Origin: an uncultured Lachnospiraceae bacterium | GTDB taxonomy: Bacteria; Bacillota; Clostridia; Lachnospirales; Lachnospiraceae | Direction of reading: 5' to 3' | NCBI GenBank assembly: GCA_910585005.1 | Contig: CAJUCN010000005.1 | Coordinates: 111,154-175,153, forward strand | DNA: 64,000 bases | Part shown: positions 8,081 to 16,122 of the stretch, one piece after another | Position numbering within the stretch: the stretch's first letter is position 1 | Layout: each line of letters begins with the position of its first letter | The notes under the pieces: model-generated | Databases searched by the model: none | The model's input: only the letters and a program-made list of their open reading frames with translations | What the model was told of the DNA's origin: nothing | Made by a program: the position numbers and the translations under genes

Positions 8081-10723
8081 ATGAAAAAGTTAGTGCTGAT
8101 CGATGGACACAGTATTTTGAACAGAGCTTTTTACGGAGTGCCTGATTTAAGCAATAGCGAAGGACTTCACACCAATGCGGTTTACGGCTTTTTAAATATT
8201 TTATTTAAGATCCTTGAGGAGGAGAAGCCTGATTATCTCACGGTTGCCTTTGATGTACATGCGCCTACTTTCCGTCATGAGATTTATAAGGAATATAAAG
8301 GGACAAGGAAATCCATGCCGGAGGAGTTAAGGGAACAGGTTCCGGTGATGAAAGAGGTTCTTGACGCTATGGGAATTAAGCGTGTGGAACAGCCGGGGCT
8401 TGAAGCCGATGATATTCTTGGAACACTGGCAAAACAAGGGGAAAAGGAAGGCATGGCAGTTTCCCTGGTATCTGGTGACAGGGATCTGCTCCAGATCGCC
8501 TCCGAGTGCATTAAAATCCGTATTCCTAAGACCAGGGGCGGTAAAACGGAGATCGAGGATTATTATGCCAGGGATGTGAAAGAAAAATACCAGGTCACAC
8601 CCTTGCAGTTTATTGATCTGAAAGCGCTTATGGGGGATACGGCGGACAATATTCCCGGTGTGCCTAAAGTAGGGGAAAAAACAGCGACAGAGTTGATGGT
8701 TCAATTTGGTTCTTTGGAAAAGATATATGATCATGTGGAGGAAATAACCAAGAAATCAATCAGGGAATCACTGATTGCCAATAAAGACCTGGCCAAGTTA
8801 AGCAAGACGCTTGCCACGATCCAGGTGGAAAGTCCCCTTTCTTTTTCTTTTGAAGATGCAGCCATAGGTGATTTTTACACACAGGAAGCGTTTGTCCTTT
8901 TTAAAAAGCTGGAATTTAAAAATCTTTTAGGACGTTTTGAAAAGGGTGTTTCCAATGAAACGATAACGGCGGGATTTTGCCTGGTGGAAGACTTGGAAGA
9001 AATAAAAAATCTTTTTGGACAGGCAGTTGTGCAAGAAAGTGAAATAGGGCTTGCTATCGTTGGCAGCGAGGGCGCAAGGGGGACGCTTGTAGGGGTTGCA
9101 TTGGCCTTCCCGGATGGAAAATGCTTTTTTATGCCTCAAAGGGGAGAGGTAACGGAGGAATTTCTTAAAGAACAGGTGGCGGCGGTTGGCAAGAAGTGCA
9201 GAATCGCCTGTGGGGATATCAAAAACGCTTACAACTATTTGGAGAGCGGGGAAACAGACCGCTTTTTTGATATTATCCTGGGAGCATATCTGATGAACCC
9301 GTTAAAAAATGATTATACCGTAGAGGATATTGCTAATGAGCAGTTAGGACTTTTGATTCCGGAACGTGTCCAACGGTTTGGAAAGAAGTCTATGCGGGAA
9401 GCCCTTGAGGAAAAAGAAGAGGAGTTATCGGAATACGCATGTTTTCTTGCTTATGTCAGTGTGATGGCAGCGCCGCGTCTGCGGGATAAATTAAAGGATG
9501 CAGGCATGGATCGACTGATGAAAGAAATTGAGATGCCCCTTACTTATGTGCTTTATGATATGGAGCGGGAAGGCATCTTAGTCCGTCCGGAGGAGTTGAA
9601 GGCTTATGGAGATGCGCTCACAGGAAGGATCGGAGAACTGGAACAGAAGATTTATGGACAGGCAGGAGTGGAATTTAATATCAACTCCCCGAAACAGTTA
9701 GGTGAAATTTTATTTGACCGTTTGAAACTTCCCGGTGGGAAAAAGACGAAAACTGGCTATTCCACAGCAGCGGATGTTTTGGAAAAGCTGGCGCCGGATT
9801 GCCCCATGGTAGCAGATGTACTGGAGTACAGACAGCTTGCAAAACTAAAATCAACCTATGCAGACGGACTTGCCGCTTATATCGGTGAGGATGACCGTAT
9901 CCATTCTACCTTTAATCAGACCATCACGGCTACCGGACGTCTTAGCTCTACGGATCCTAACCTGCAAAATATTCCCATGCGTATGGAACTGGGCAGAAAG
10001 ATTAGAAAAGTGTTCGTGCCGAAGGAAGGGTATTGTTTTACGGATGCGGATTATTCCCAGATCGAACTGAGGATCTTAGCTCATATGTCCGGGGATGAAC
10101 AACTGATCGATGCATACCGGATGCATGCAGATATTCACCGGATCACGGCTTCCCAGGTATTTCATATTCCCTTTGCAGAGGTGACAGACTTGCAACGCCG
10201 TAATGCCAAGGCAGTCAATTTTGGAATTGTGTATGGGATTAGTTCCTTTGGGCTGAGTCAGGATTTGAGTATTACGCGAAAGGAAGCTGCGGAATATATA
10301 GAGCAATATTTCGCCACTTATCCCGGAGTAAAGAATTTTCTGGATGCGGCAGTAGCGGGTGCAAAGGAAAAGGGATATATAACTACGATGTTTGGCCGGA
10401 GACGTCCGGTGCCGGAACTTAGTTCCAGCAATTTTATGCAGCGCTCCTTTGGGGAAAGGGTGGCAATGAATTCTCCCATCCAGGGAACGGCGGCAGATAT
10501 CATTAAAATAGCAATGATCAGGGTGCACCGGCGGCTTGAGAGAGAACATCTAAAGTCAAAGTTGATCCTTCAGGTACATGATGAACTTCTGATTGAAACC
10601 CTTGAAGAGGAAAAAGAGCAGGTGAAGGCGTTGCTGGAAGAGGAGATGACAGAGGCTGCGAGCCTTTCGGTAAAGCTTGAAGTGGATCTGCATACAGGCA
10701 GCGATTGGTACGATGCAAAATAA
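8081..10723 (+). CDS. polA: DNA polymerase I
   Basis: The 880-residue enzyme fills gaps and removes RNA primers during replication and repair. The N-terminal 5'-3' exonuclease (about 1-290) begins with LVLIDGHSILNRAFYG and contains the GDTADNIPGVPKVGEKTA helix-hairpin segment. Polymerase motifs are clear: motif A DYSQIELR near 656, motif B RRNAKAVNFGIVYG near 706 and motif C VHDELL near 832. The middle 3'-5' exonuclease-like region (about 300-470) lacks the usual DxE metal-binding start, so proofreading is probably absent, as in Bacillus Pol I. A GGAGAGATAGGA stretch provides the ribosome binding site. coaE follows after 30 bases, an order common in Firmicutes. Confidence 0.98.
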   Translation: MKKLVLIDGHSILNRAFYGVPDLSNSEGLHTNAVYGFLNILFKILEEEKPDYLTVAFDVHAPTFRHEIYKEYKGTRKSMPEELREQVPVMKEVLDAMGIKRVEQPGLEADDILGTLAKQGEKEGMAVSLVSGDRDLLQIASECIKIRIPKTRGGKTEIEDYYARDVKEKYQVTPLQFIDLKALMGDTADNIPGVPKVGEKTATELMVQFGSLEKIYDHVEEITKKSIRESLIANKDLAKLSKTLATIQVESPLSFSFEDAAIGDFYTQEAFVLFKKLEFKNLLGRFEKGVSNETITAGFCLVEDLEEIKNLFGQAVVQESEIGLAIVGSEGARGTLVGVALAFPDGKCFFMPQRGEVTEEFLKEQVAAVGKKCRIACGDIKNAYNYLESGETDRFFDIILGAYLMNPLKNDYTVEDIANEQLGLLIPERVQRFGKKSMREALEEKEEELSEYACFLAYVSVMAAPRLRDKLKDAGMDRLMKEIEMPLTYVLYDMEREGILVRPEELKAYGDALTGRIGELEQKIYGQAGVEFNINSPKQLGEILFDRLKLPGGKKTKTGYSTAADVLEKLAPDCPMVADVLEYRQLAKLKSTYADGLAAYIGEDDRIHSTFNQTITATGRLSSTDPNLQNIPMRMELGRKIRKVFVPKEGYCFTDADYSQIELRILAHMSGDEQLIDAYRMHADIHRITASQVFHIPFAEVTDLQRRNAKAVNFGIVYGISSFGLSQDLSITRKEAAEYIEQYFATYPGVKNFLDAAVAGAKEKGYITTMFGRRRPVPELSSSNFMQRSFGERVAMNSPIQGTAADIIKIAMIRVHRRLEREHLKSKLILQVHDELLIETLEEEKEQVKALLEEEMTEAASLSVKLEVDLHTGSDWYDAK

Positions 10724-10753
10724 GAAACTGGCGATGTTTGTAGAGGTATCAGG

Positions 10754-11350
10754 ATGAGAGTAATTGGGATTACAGGCGGTGTGGGCAGCGGAAAGTCTGC
10801 ACTGCTTGCATACATAAGGGAAAGGTATAACTGCAAAATACTTATGGCGGATGAAGTGGCCCACAAGGTGAAGGAACCCGGGCAGCCCTGTTATGAAAAG
10901 CTGGTCGCCCTGTTGCCGGAAAATGTAATAGATGAAGACGGAAACATCAATAAGAGCCGTATGGCGGCTGCAATTTTCAGTTCAAGGGAACTTCTTACGG
11001 CAGTAAACGATATTATCCATCCGGCAGTCAAAGCGTACATTTTAAATGAGATTGCTGTGGAGAAAAGAAAAGGAAAGATCAGGTTCTTTTTCCTGGAGGC
11101 AGCTCTTTTGATTGAGGACGGATACCTGGATATCGTTGATGAGATGTGGTACATCTATGCATCGGAGGAGGTGCGTAGGAAGCGGCTTTATGGTTCCCGG
11201 GGATATTCGGAAGACAAGACCGGCCAGATCATAAGTTCCCAGCTTTCGGAAGCGGAATTCAGAAAGCATTGCGGGACGGTGATAGACAACACAGGCGGAT
11301 TTGAGGATGCGTGCAGGCAAATAGATGTTAAATTGGGGGAATATCTGTGA
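10754..11350 (+). CDS. coaE: Dephospho-CoA kinase
   Basis: This enzyme catalyses the last step of coenzyme A synthesis, phosphorylating the 3'-OH of dephospho-CoA with ATP. The P-loop GGVGSGKS is at residues 8-15, followed by the ADEVAH motif of the family. Length (198 residues) is normal. It sits 30 bases after polA and its stop codon overlaps the start of the next gene, so polA-coaE-ftsA-like probably form one transcript. Confidence 0.97.
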   Translation: MRVIGITGGVGSGKSALLAYIRERYNCKILMADEVAHKVKEPGQPCYEKLVALLPENVIDEDGNINKSRMAAAIFSSRELLTAVNDIIHPAVKAYILNEIAVEKRKGKIRFFFLEAALLIEDGYLDIVDEMWYIYASEEVRRKRLYGSRGYSEDKTGQIISSQLSEAEFRKHCGTVIDNTGGFEDACRQIDVKLGEYL

Positions 11351-13407
11351 TGGATGGAAGGAAATATACCGGACAGCTTGTATTTGGACTGGATATAGGG
11401 ACCAGAAGCGTCGTAGGAACCGTGGGATATAAAAGCGGGAACAAATTTATTGTGGCAGCACAAAGGATCAGGGAACATGAAACCCGGGCTATGCTGGACG
11501 GACAGATCCATGATATCCAAAAGGTGGGGGAAACCATTTTAGAGGTGAAGGCGGAACTGGAAAGGGCAGTGGGCAGAAAGCTTCCGGAGGTCTGTATTGC
11601 TGCGGCAGGGCGGGTATTGCGTACTGTTACGACACATGTGGAATATCCATTTACGCGGGATCAGGAGATTGGGCAGGAGGATATTTATGCCTTGGTTGCT
11701 GCCGGGATAGAAAAAGCTTATCAGGAATTTTTAAGTAACCAGGACGGAGAAATGAAATTTTACTGCGTAGGGCATTCGGTCGTGCGGTTTTATTTGAACG
11801 GTTATCCTATGGGGAATCTGGAAGGGCATAAAGCACGCACGGTGGGGGTGGATCTGATCGCCACTTTTTTGCCGGAAGAAGTGGTGGACGGGCTGTACAA
11901 GGCGGTGGATCTGGCTGGCCTTACGGTAAACAGCCTGACGCTGGAGCCTATTGCTGCGATTCAACTGGCTATTCCGGAACGTTTCAGAATGCTCAATATT
12001 GCGCTTTTGGATGTGGGGGCCGGGACCTCTGATATTTCCATTACCAACGATGGCTGTATTCTGGCATATGGCATGATTCCGATGGCGGGAGATGTGCTGA
12101 CGGAAGTGATTGCAAGGCATTGTCTGGTGGATTTTGCGACAGCGGAACAGATTAAAAGGCAGGCCGGGGAAAAGGAAACGGTCTCTTATACAGATATCAT
12201 GCTCTTGCCTCAGACGATCAGCAGTGAGGAAATAAAGCAAGTTACGAAAGAGGCTGTCAACGATATGGCAGGACAGGCGGCAAATAAGATCAGGGAGCTG
12301 AATGGAGGAAAAGCGGTCAGCGCTGTTTTTGTTGTAGGCGGAGGTGGAAAGATTCCCGGTTATACAGAGGCAGTTGCCGATAAGCTGGGAATAGCCAAAG
12401 AGCGTGTTGCCCTGCGGGGTGAGGAGGTCATGGGGCAGATTTTGTTTGAGGAGGATGTGAAAAAGGACAGTCTTCTTGTGACGCCTATCGGCATCTGCCT
12501 GAATTTTTACGAACAGAGTAACCATTTTATTTTTGTCAGCTTTAACGAGGAAAGGATCAAGGTTTATGACAATAACCGGCTCACTGTAGCGGATGCGGCG
12601 ATGCAGGCGCAGTTTCCCAATGACGGCCTTTTCCCCAAAAGGGGGAAAGCCCTCGTCTTTACCATAAATGGGAAGCAGAGGATAATAAGAGGACAGCTTG
12701 GGGAATCGGCGGTGATTACCGTTAACGGGGAGCAGGCGGATATAGGCAGTCCCATACATGCCAACGATATCATTAAAGTAATACCCCAGGGGGCAGGGGA
12801 AGCCGGACGCTTAACCATTAGGGAATTACCGGAGAGTACGGAAAACCTGTTTGTATTTGTAAATGAAAAGAAAGTAGGGGTTCCCAGGTTTGCCAGTGTA
12901 AACGGGATCTTGCAGTCAGGCTATTATGAGATACAGGAATCTGACGAAGTGGAAATTTTAAACTATTATACGGTAGGGCAGATTGCAGAATTTATGGATG
13001 TGGCTTTGGAACCCTGGATGAATATTTATGTCAATAACCAGTTGGCGGACAAAGAAACACCGGTATATGAAAATTTTACGGTCCTTTGGACGAAAGAGAC
13101 TTTGCCGGGAATTTCACCTGTGCCGGAAACAACAGCGGAAGAGACGAAGGAAACAAAAGAAACCGGGGCATCTGATCCGGTAAAGCAGACGGATCTGCCA
13201 AACGCTATCACGGTGATTGCAAATAACCAGGTTGTGGTGTTAGAAGGAAAAAGTAAGTATGTGTTTGTGGATGTATTTGAGAAGATAGATTTTGACCGGA
13301 GCAGGCCGAGGGGAATGGGGATCGTTGCAACATTGAACGGTCATCCGGCTCAGTATATGGAGCCGATTCATGACGGGGATGTACTGGAGATCTATTGGCG
13401 GACGTGA
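11350..13407 (+). CDS. FtsA-like actin-fold ATPase with repeated C-terminal modules
   Basis: Residues 1-390 follow the FtsA/PilM actin-like plan: phosphate-1 loop GLDIGTRSVVGTV, phosphate-2 LLDVGAGTSDIS and adenosine motif VVGGGGKIPGY. FtsA tethers division filaments to the membrane. This protein is about 685 residues, much longer than classical FtsA (about 420), and the extra 290 residues carry no obvious membrane helix. They hold three similar short units (at about 12712-12783, 12889-12963 and 13321-13398) of the form NG...I...D.i.I, which look like beta-grasp (TGS/ThiS-like) modules. A Thr/Glu-rich linker separates the last two. The start could be the ATG at 11350, which overlaps the coaE stop, or a GTG at 11347. 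The GGGGGA site suits either. The role is probably in cell division or shape, but this is family inference only. Confidence 0.85.
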   Translation: MDGRKYTGQLVFGLDIGTRSVVGTVGYKSGNKFIVAAQRIREHETRAMLDGQIHDIQKVGETILEVKAELERAVGRKLPEVCIAAAGRVLRTVTTHVEYPFTRDQEIGQEDIYALVAAGIEKAYQEFLSNQDGEMKFYCVGHSVVRFYLNGYPMGNLEGHKARTVGVDLIATFLPEEVVDGLYKAVDLAGLTVNSLTLEPIAAIQLAIPERFRMLNIALLDVGAGTSDISITNDGCILAYGMIPMAGDVLTEVIARHCLVDFATAEQIKRQAGEKETVSYTDIMLLPQTISSEEIKQVTKEAVNDMAGQAANKIRELNGGKAVSAVFVVGGGGKIPGYTEAVADKLGIAKERVALRGEEVMGQILFEEDVKKDSLLVTPIGICLNFYEQSNHFIFVSFNEERIKVYDNNRLTVADAAMQAQFPNDGLFPKRGKALVFTINGKQRIIRGQLGESAVITVNGEQADIGSPIHANDIIKVIPQGAGEAGRLTIRELPESTENLFVFVNEKKVGVPRFASVNGILQSGYYEIQESDEVEILNYYTVGQIAEFMDVALEPWMNIYVNNQLADKETPVYENFTVLWTKETLPGISPVPETTAEETKETKETGASDPVKQTDLPNAITVIANNQVVVLEGKSKYVFVDVFEKIDFDRSRPRGMGIVATLNGHPAQYMEPIHDGDVLEIYWRT

Positions 13408-13446
13408 CCGCCTGGGAAAAGCTTAAGGAAAGGAAATGGTATTGGG

Positions 13447-14277
13447 ATGAGACTTTGCAGCATTGCCAGCGGCAGCAGCGGAAATTGTATTTATGTTGGC
13501 TCAGATGCTACACATCTTTTGGTGGATGTGGGGATAAGCGGGAAGAGAACGGAAGTGGGACTTAGGGAGCTGGGCCTGTCGATGAAGGATATTGACGGTA
13601 TCTTTATTACCCATGAACATGCTGACCATATTGCAGGACTTGGCGTTCTTAGCAGAAAGTATGAAATACCTATTTATGCAACCAAGGGAACCATAGAGGC
13701 GATCAAAGCCAGCGCTTGTGTGGGAAGGATACCGGAAGATTTGTTTTGTCCCATATGTGCGGAGGAAAAGGTTACAGTAAAAGATCTGGTATGTAATCCT
13801 ATGAAAATTTCCCATGATGCGGCAGAACCGGTGGCCTATCGGATCTGTCATGGAAAGAAACGGGTAGGGATCATTACGGATCTTGGGAATTACAATGAAT
13901 ATACAGTGGAGTCACTTAAGGGAATGGACGCTTTACTCTTAGAAGCCAATCATGACGTAAATATGCTTCAGGTAGGGCCTTATCCTTACTATCTGAAACA
14001 AAGAATTCTGGGAGACAGGGGGCATCTTTCCAATGAACGTGCCGGGCAGCTTTTGTGCCATCTGCTTCATGAGAAGCTTCAGGCTGTGATGCTGGGACAT
14101 TTGAGTAAAGAGAATAATCTGCCAGAACTTGCTTATGAGTCTGTGAGGGTGGAGCTGACCATGGCGCAGATAAGCGCCCGGGATGCAGAATGTGGGCAAA
14201 GGGCGAAGACGATGCTGGAGTTTCCCATGTATGTGGCGCCAAGGAGCGGGAATTCACCAGTTATATCGATTGCATAG
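13447..14277 (+). CDS. MBL-fold metallo-hydrolase, YycJ/WalJ type
   Basis: The metal-binding motif HEHADH is at residues 56-61, with further His/Asp ligands in KISHDAA, ITDLGNYN and LEANHD. The N-terminal CSIASGSSGNCIYVG is characteristic of the YycJ (VicX) group of single-domain metallo-beta-lactamase-fold proteins, which are putative exonucleases linked to DNA repair or cell-wall signalling in Bacillus and Streptococcus. Here it is not next to a WalRK system. It lies 39 bases after the FtsA-like gene. The substrate is unknown. Confidence 0.9.
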   Translation: MRLCSIASGSSGNCIYVGSDATHLLVDVGISGKRTEVGLRELGLSMKDIDGIFITHEHADHIAGLGVLSRKYEIPIYATKGTIEAIKASACVGRIPEDLFCPICAEEKVTVKDLVCNPMKISHDAAEPVAYRICHGKKRVGIITDLGNYNEYTVESLKGMDALLLEANHDVNMLQVGPYPYYLKQRILGDRGHLSNERAGQLLCHLLHEKLQAVMLGHLSKENNLPELAYESVRVELTMAQISARDAECGQRAKTMLEFPMYVAPRSGNSPVISIA

Positions 14278-14324
14278 CGGCATAAGAAATGTCATAAAGA
14301 TAGTAAAGAAGGGAGAACAGGGAA

Positions 14325-14597
14325 ATGAATAAGACGATTATTACGGTAGTAGGAAAGGATACAGTGGGGATCATTGCAAAAGTGTGTACTTACCTTGCAC
14401 AGAACCAGATCAATATTTTAGATATTTCCCAGACGATCGTACAAGGATTTTTTAACATGATGATGATCGTTGATACCAACGGGATGGACAAACATTTTGG
14501 GGAAATGGCGGACGAATTAAAGCTGCTTGGGGAAAACATCGGTGTGGACATTAAATGCCAGAAGGAAGAAATTTTTGATAAAATGCACAGGATTTAA
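14325..14597 (+). CDS. ACT domain regulatory protein (UPF0237)
   Basis: The 90-residue protein is a single ACT domain (TVVGKDTVGIIAKVCTYLAQ at the start, then beta strands ending near DIKCQKEE), related to the glycine-cleavage regulator GcvR. ACT domains bind small ligands, often amino acids. It lies 53 bases upstream of the UPF0210 gene; this pairing is conserved in many Firmicutes and suggests a shared, still unknown role. Confidence 0.93.
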   Translation: MNKTIITVVGKDTVGIIAKVCTYLAQNQINILDISQTIVQGFFNMMMIVDTNGMDKHFGEMADELKLLGENIGVDIKCQKEEIFDKMHRI

Positions 14598-14650
14598 CGG
14601 GCTGCCTGCATTAGAGTTAAGAAGGAATAAGGAAAAGGACAGAGGAAAGT

Positions 14651-16015
14651 ATGATCAATTTATTTGAAGTTGTTGAAACTAATGAGATGATAACGAAGGA
14701 AAATCTTGATGTGCGGACCATAACCATGGGCATTGGCCTGTTAGACTGCATAGATTCCGATTTAAATAAATGCAAACAAAACATATATCACAAAATTTAT
14801 GATGCTGCCAAAGACCTGGTACGGACCGGAGAAGAGATAGCCAGGGAATTTGGCATTCCTATTGTAAATAAAAGGATTTCGGTAACTCCCATTTCCCTGA
14901 TAGGAGGCGCAGCTTGTAAAAGCATTGAGGACTTTGCTTCTCTGGCGGAAACGTTGGACCAGGTGGCGCACCAGGTAGGCGTCAATTTTATCGGCGGGTA
15001 TTCCGCGTTGGTGTCAAAAGGAATGACACCGGCAGATGAACTGTTGATCCGGTCAATTCCTCTTGCGCTTGCCAGGACAGAGCGTGTATGCAGTTCTGTG
15101 AATTTGGGTTCTACCAAAACAGGGATTAATATGGACGCGGTAAAATTAATGGGACAGATTGTTAAGCAGACGGCCGAGTACACCAAAGATCAGGATTCAC
15201 TAGGCTGTGCGAAGCTGGTGGTGTTTTGTAATGCGCCGGATGACAATCCTTTTATGGCAGGCGCGTTTCATGGAGTGACTGAGGCGGACAAGATCATCAA
15301 TGTAGGGGTAAGCGGCCCTGGCGTTGTGAAGACCGCGCTCAGTAAAGTCCGGGGAGAAAACTTTGAGGTACTTTGTGAGACGATTAAAAAAACGGCATTT
15401 AAGGTAACGCGGGTAGGGCAGCTTGTGGCCCAGGAAGCTTCAGCAAGACTAGGCGTTCCTTTTGGTATCGTGGATTTGTCCCTTGCTCCGACCCCGGCAA
15501 TTGGCGATTCAGTAGCAGATATTCTCTGTGAAATTGGGTTAGAATATGCCGGTGCACCGGGTACGACGGCAGCCCTTGCCCTTCTCAATGACCAGGTGAA
15601 AAAGGGCGGTGTGATGGCGTCTTCCTATGTGGGAGGGCTTAGCGGCGCATTTATTCCGGTCAGTGAAGACCAGGGAATGATTCATGCAGTGGAGACAGGG
15701 GCGCTTACGTTAGAGAAGTTGGAGGCTATGACTTGTGTCTGCTCCGTAGGGCTGGATATGATTGCTGTTCCAGGGGATACAAAAGAGACTACGATTTCGG
15801 GAATTATTGCAGACGAGATGGCAATTGGTATGGTGAACCAGAAGACAACGGCGGTCAGGATCATTCCGGTGATCGGAAAAGGCGTAGGAGAAACAGTGGA
15901 ATTTGGCGGACTGCTTGGATATGCGCCTATCATGCCGGTAAATCAGTTTTCCTGTGAGGGATTTGTTAACCGGGGCGGCAGGATACCTGCACCGATTCAC
16001 AGCTTTAAGAATTAG
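14651..16015 (+). CDS. UPF0210/PFL-like (DUF711) protein
   Basis: The 454-residue cytoplasmic protein has the MGIGLLDCIDSD N-terminal and VNLGSTKTGINMDAV segments of the UPF0210 family, which is distantly related to pyruvate formate-lyase-type folds but has no established reaction. It sits directly after the ACT-domain gene with the spacing of an operon. A GAGGAAAG site precedes the ATG. No glycyl-radical motif is visible. Confidence 0.93.
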   Translation: MINLFEVVETNEMITKENLDVRTITMGIGLLDCIDSDLNKCKQNIYHKIYDAAKDLVRTGEEIAREFGIPIVNKRISVTPISLIGGAACKSIEDFASLAETLDQVAHQVGVNFIGGYSALVSKGMTPADELLIRSIPLALARTERVCSSVNLGSTKTGINMDAVKLMGQIVKQTAEYTKDQDSLGCAKLVVFCNAPDDNPFMAGAFHGVTEADKIINVGVSGPGVVKTALSKVRGENFEVLCETIKKTAFKVTRVGQLVAQEASARLGVPFGIVDLSLAPTPAIGDSVADILCEIGLEYAGAPGTTAALALLNDQVKKGGVMASSYVGGLSGAFIPVSEDQGMIHAVETGALTLEKLEAMTCVCSVGLDMIAVPGDTKETTISGIIADEMAIGMVNQKTTAVRIIPVIGKGVGETVEFGGLLGYAPIMPVNQFSCEGFVNRGGRIPAPIHSFKN

Positions 16016-16050
16016 CTAAAGGTATTAGGAAAAAATTAAGATTATGCAGG

Positions 16051-16079
16051 TTGTTTCTTCGGATATAGTATGCTATAGT
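16051..16079 (+). promoter_or_regulatory. Promoter of the solute-binding/HlyD/MacB-like cluster
   Basis: A TTGTTT -35 (16051-16056) and TATAGT -10 (16074-16079) are spaced by 17 bases, with an extended -10 TG one base upstream. The first gene of the cluster starts 44 bases downstream. Confidence 0.6.
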
Positions 16080-16122
16080 TTGTATGTGGTATGAAAACAG
16101 ACACAAGATTATGAGGTGAAGC

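Noticed and set aside
11731..12759. Long - strand open frame (342 codons) inside the FtsA-like gene
   Set aside because: It is a shadow of a clearly coding gene; the translation has basic low-information composition and no domain.
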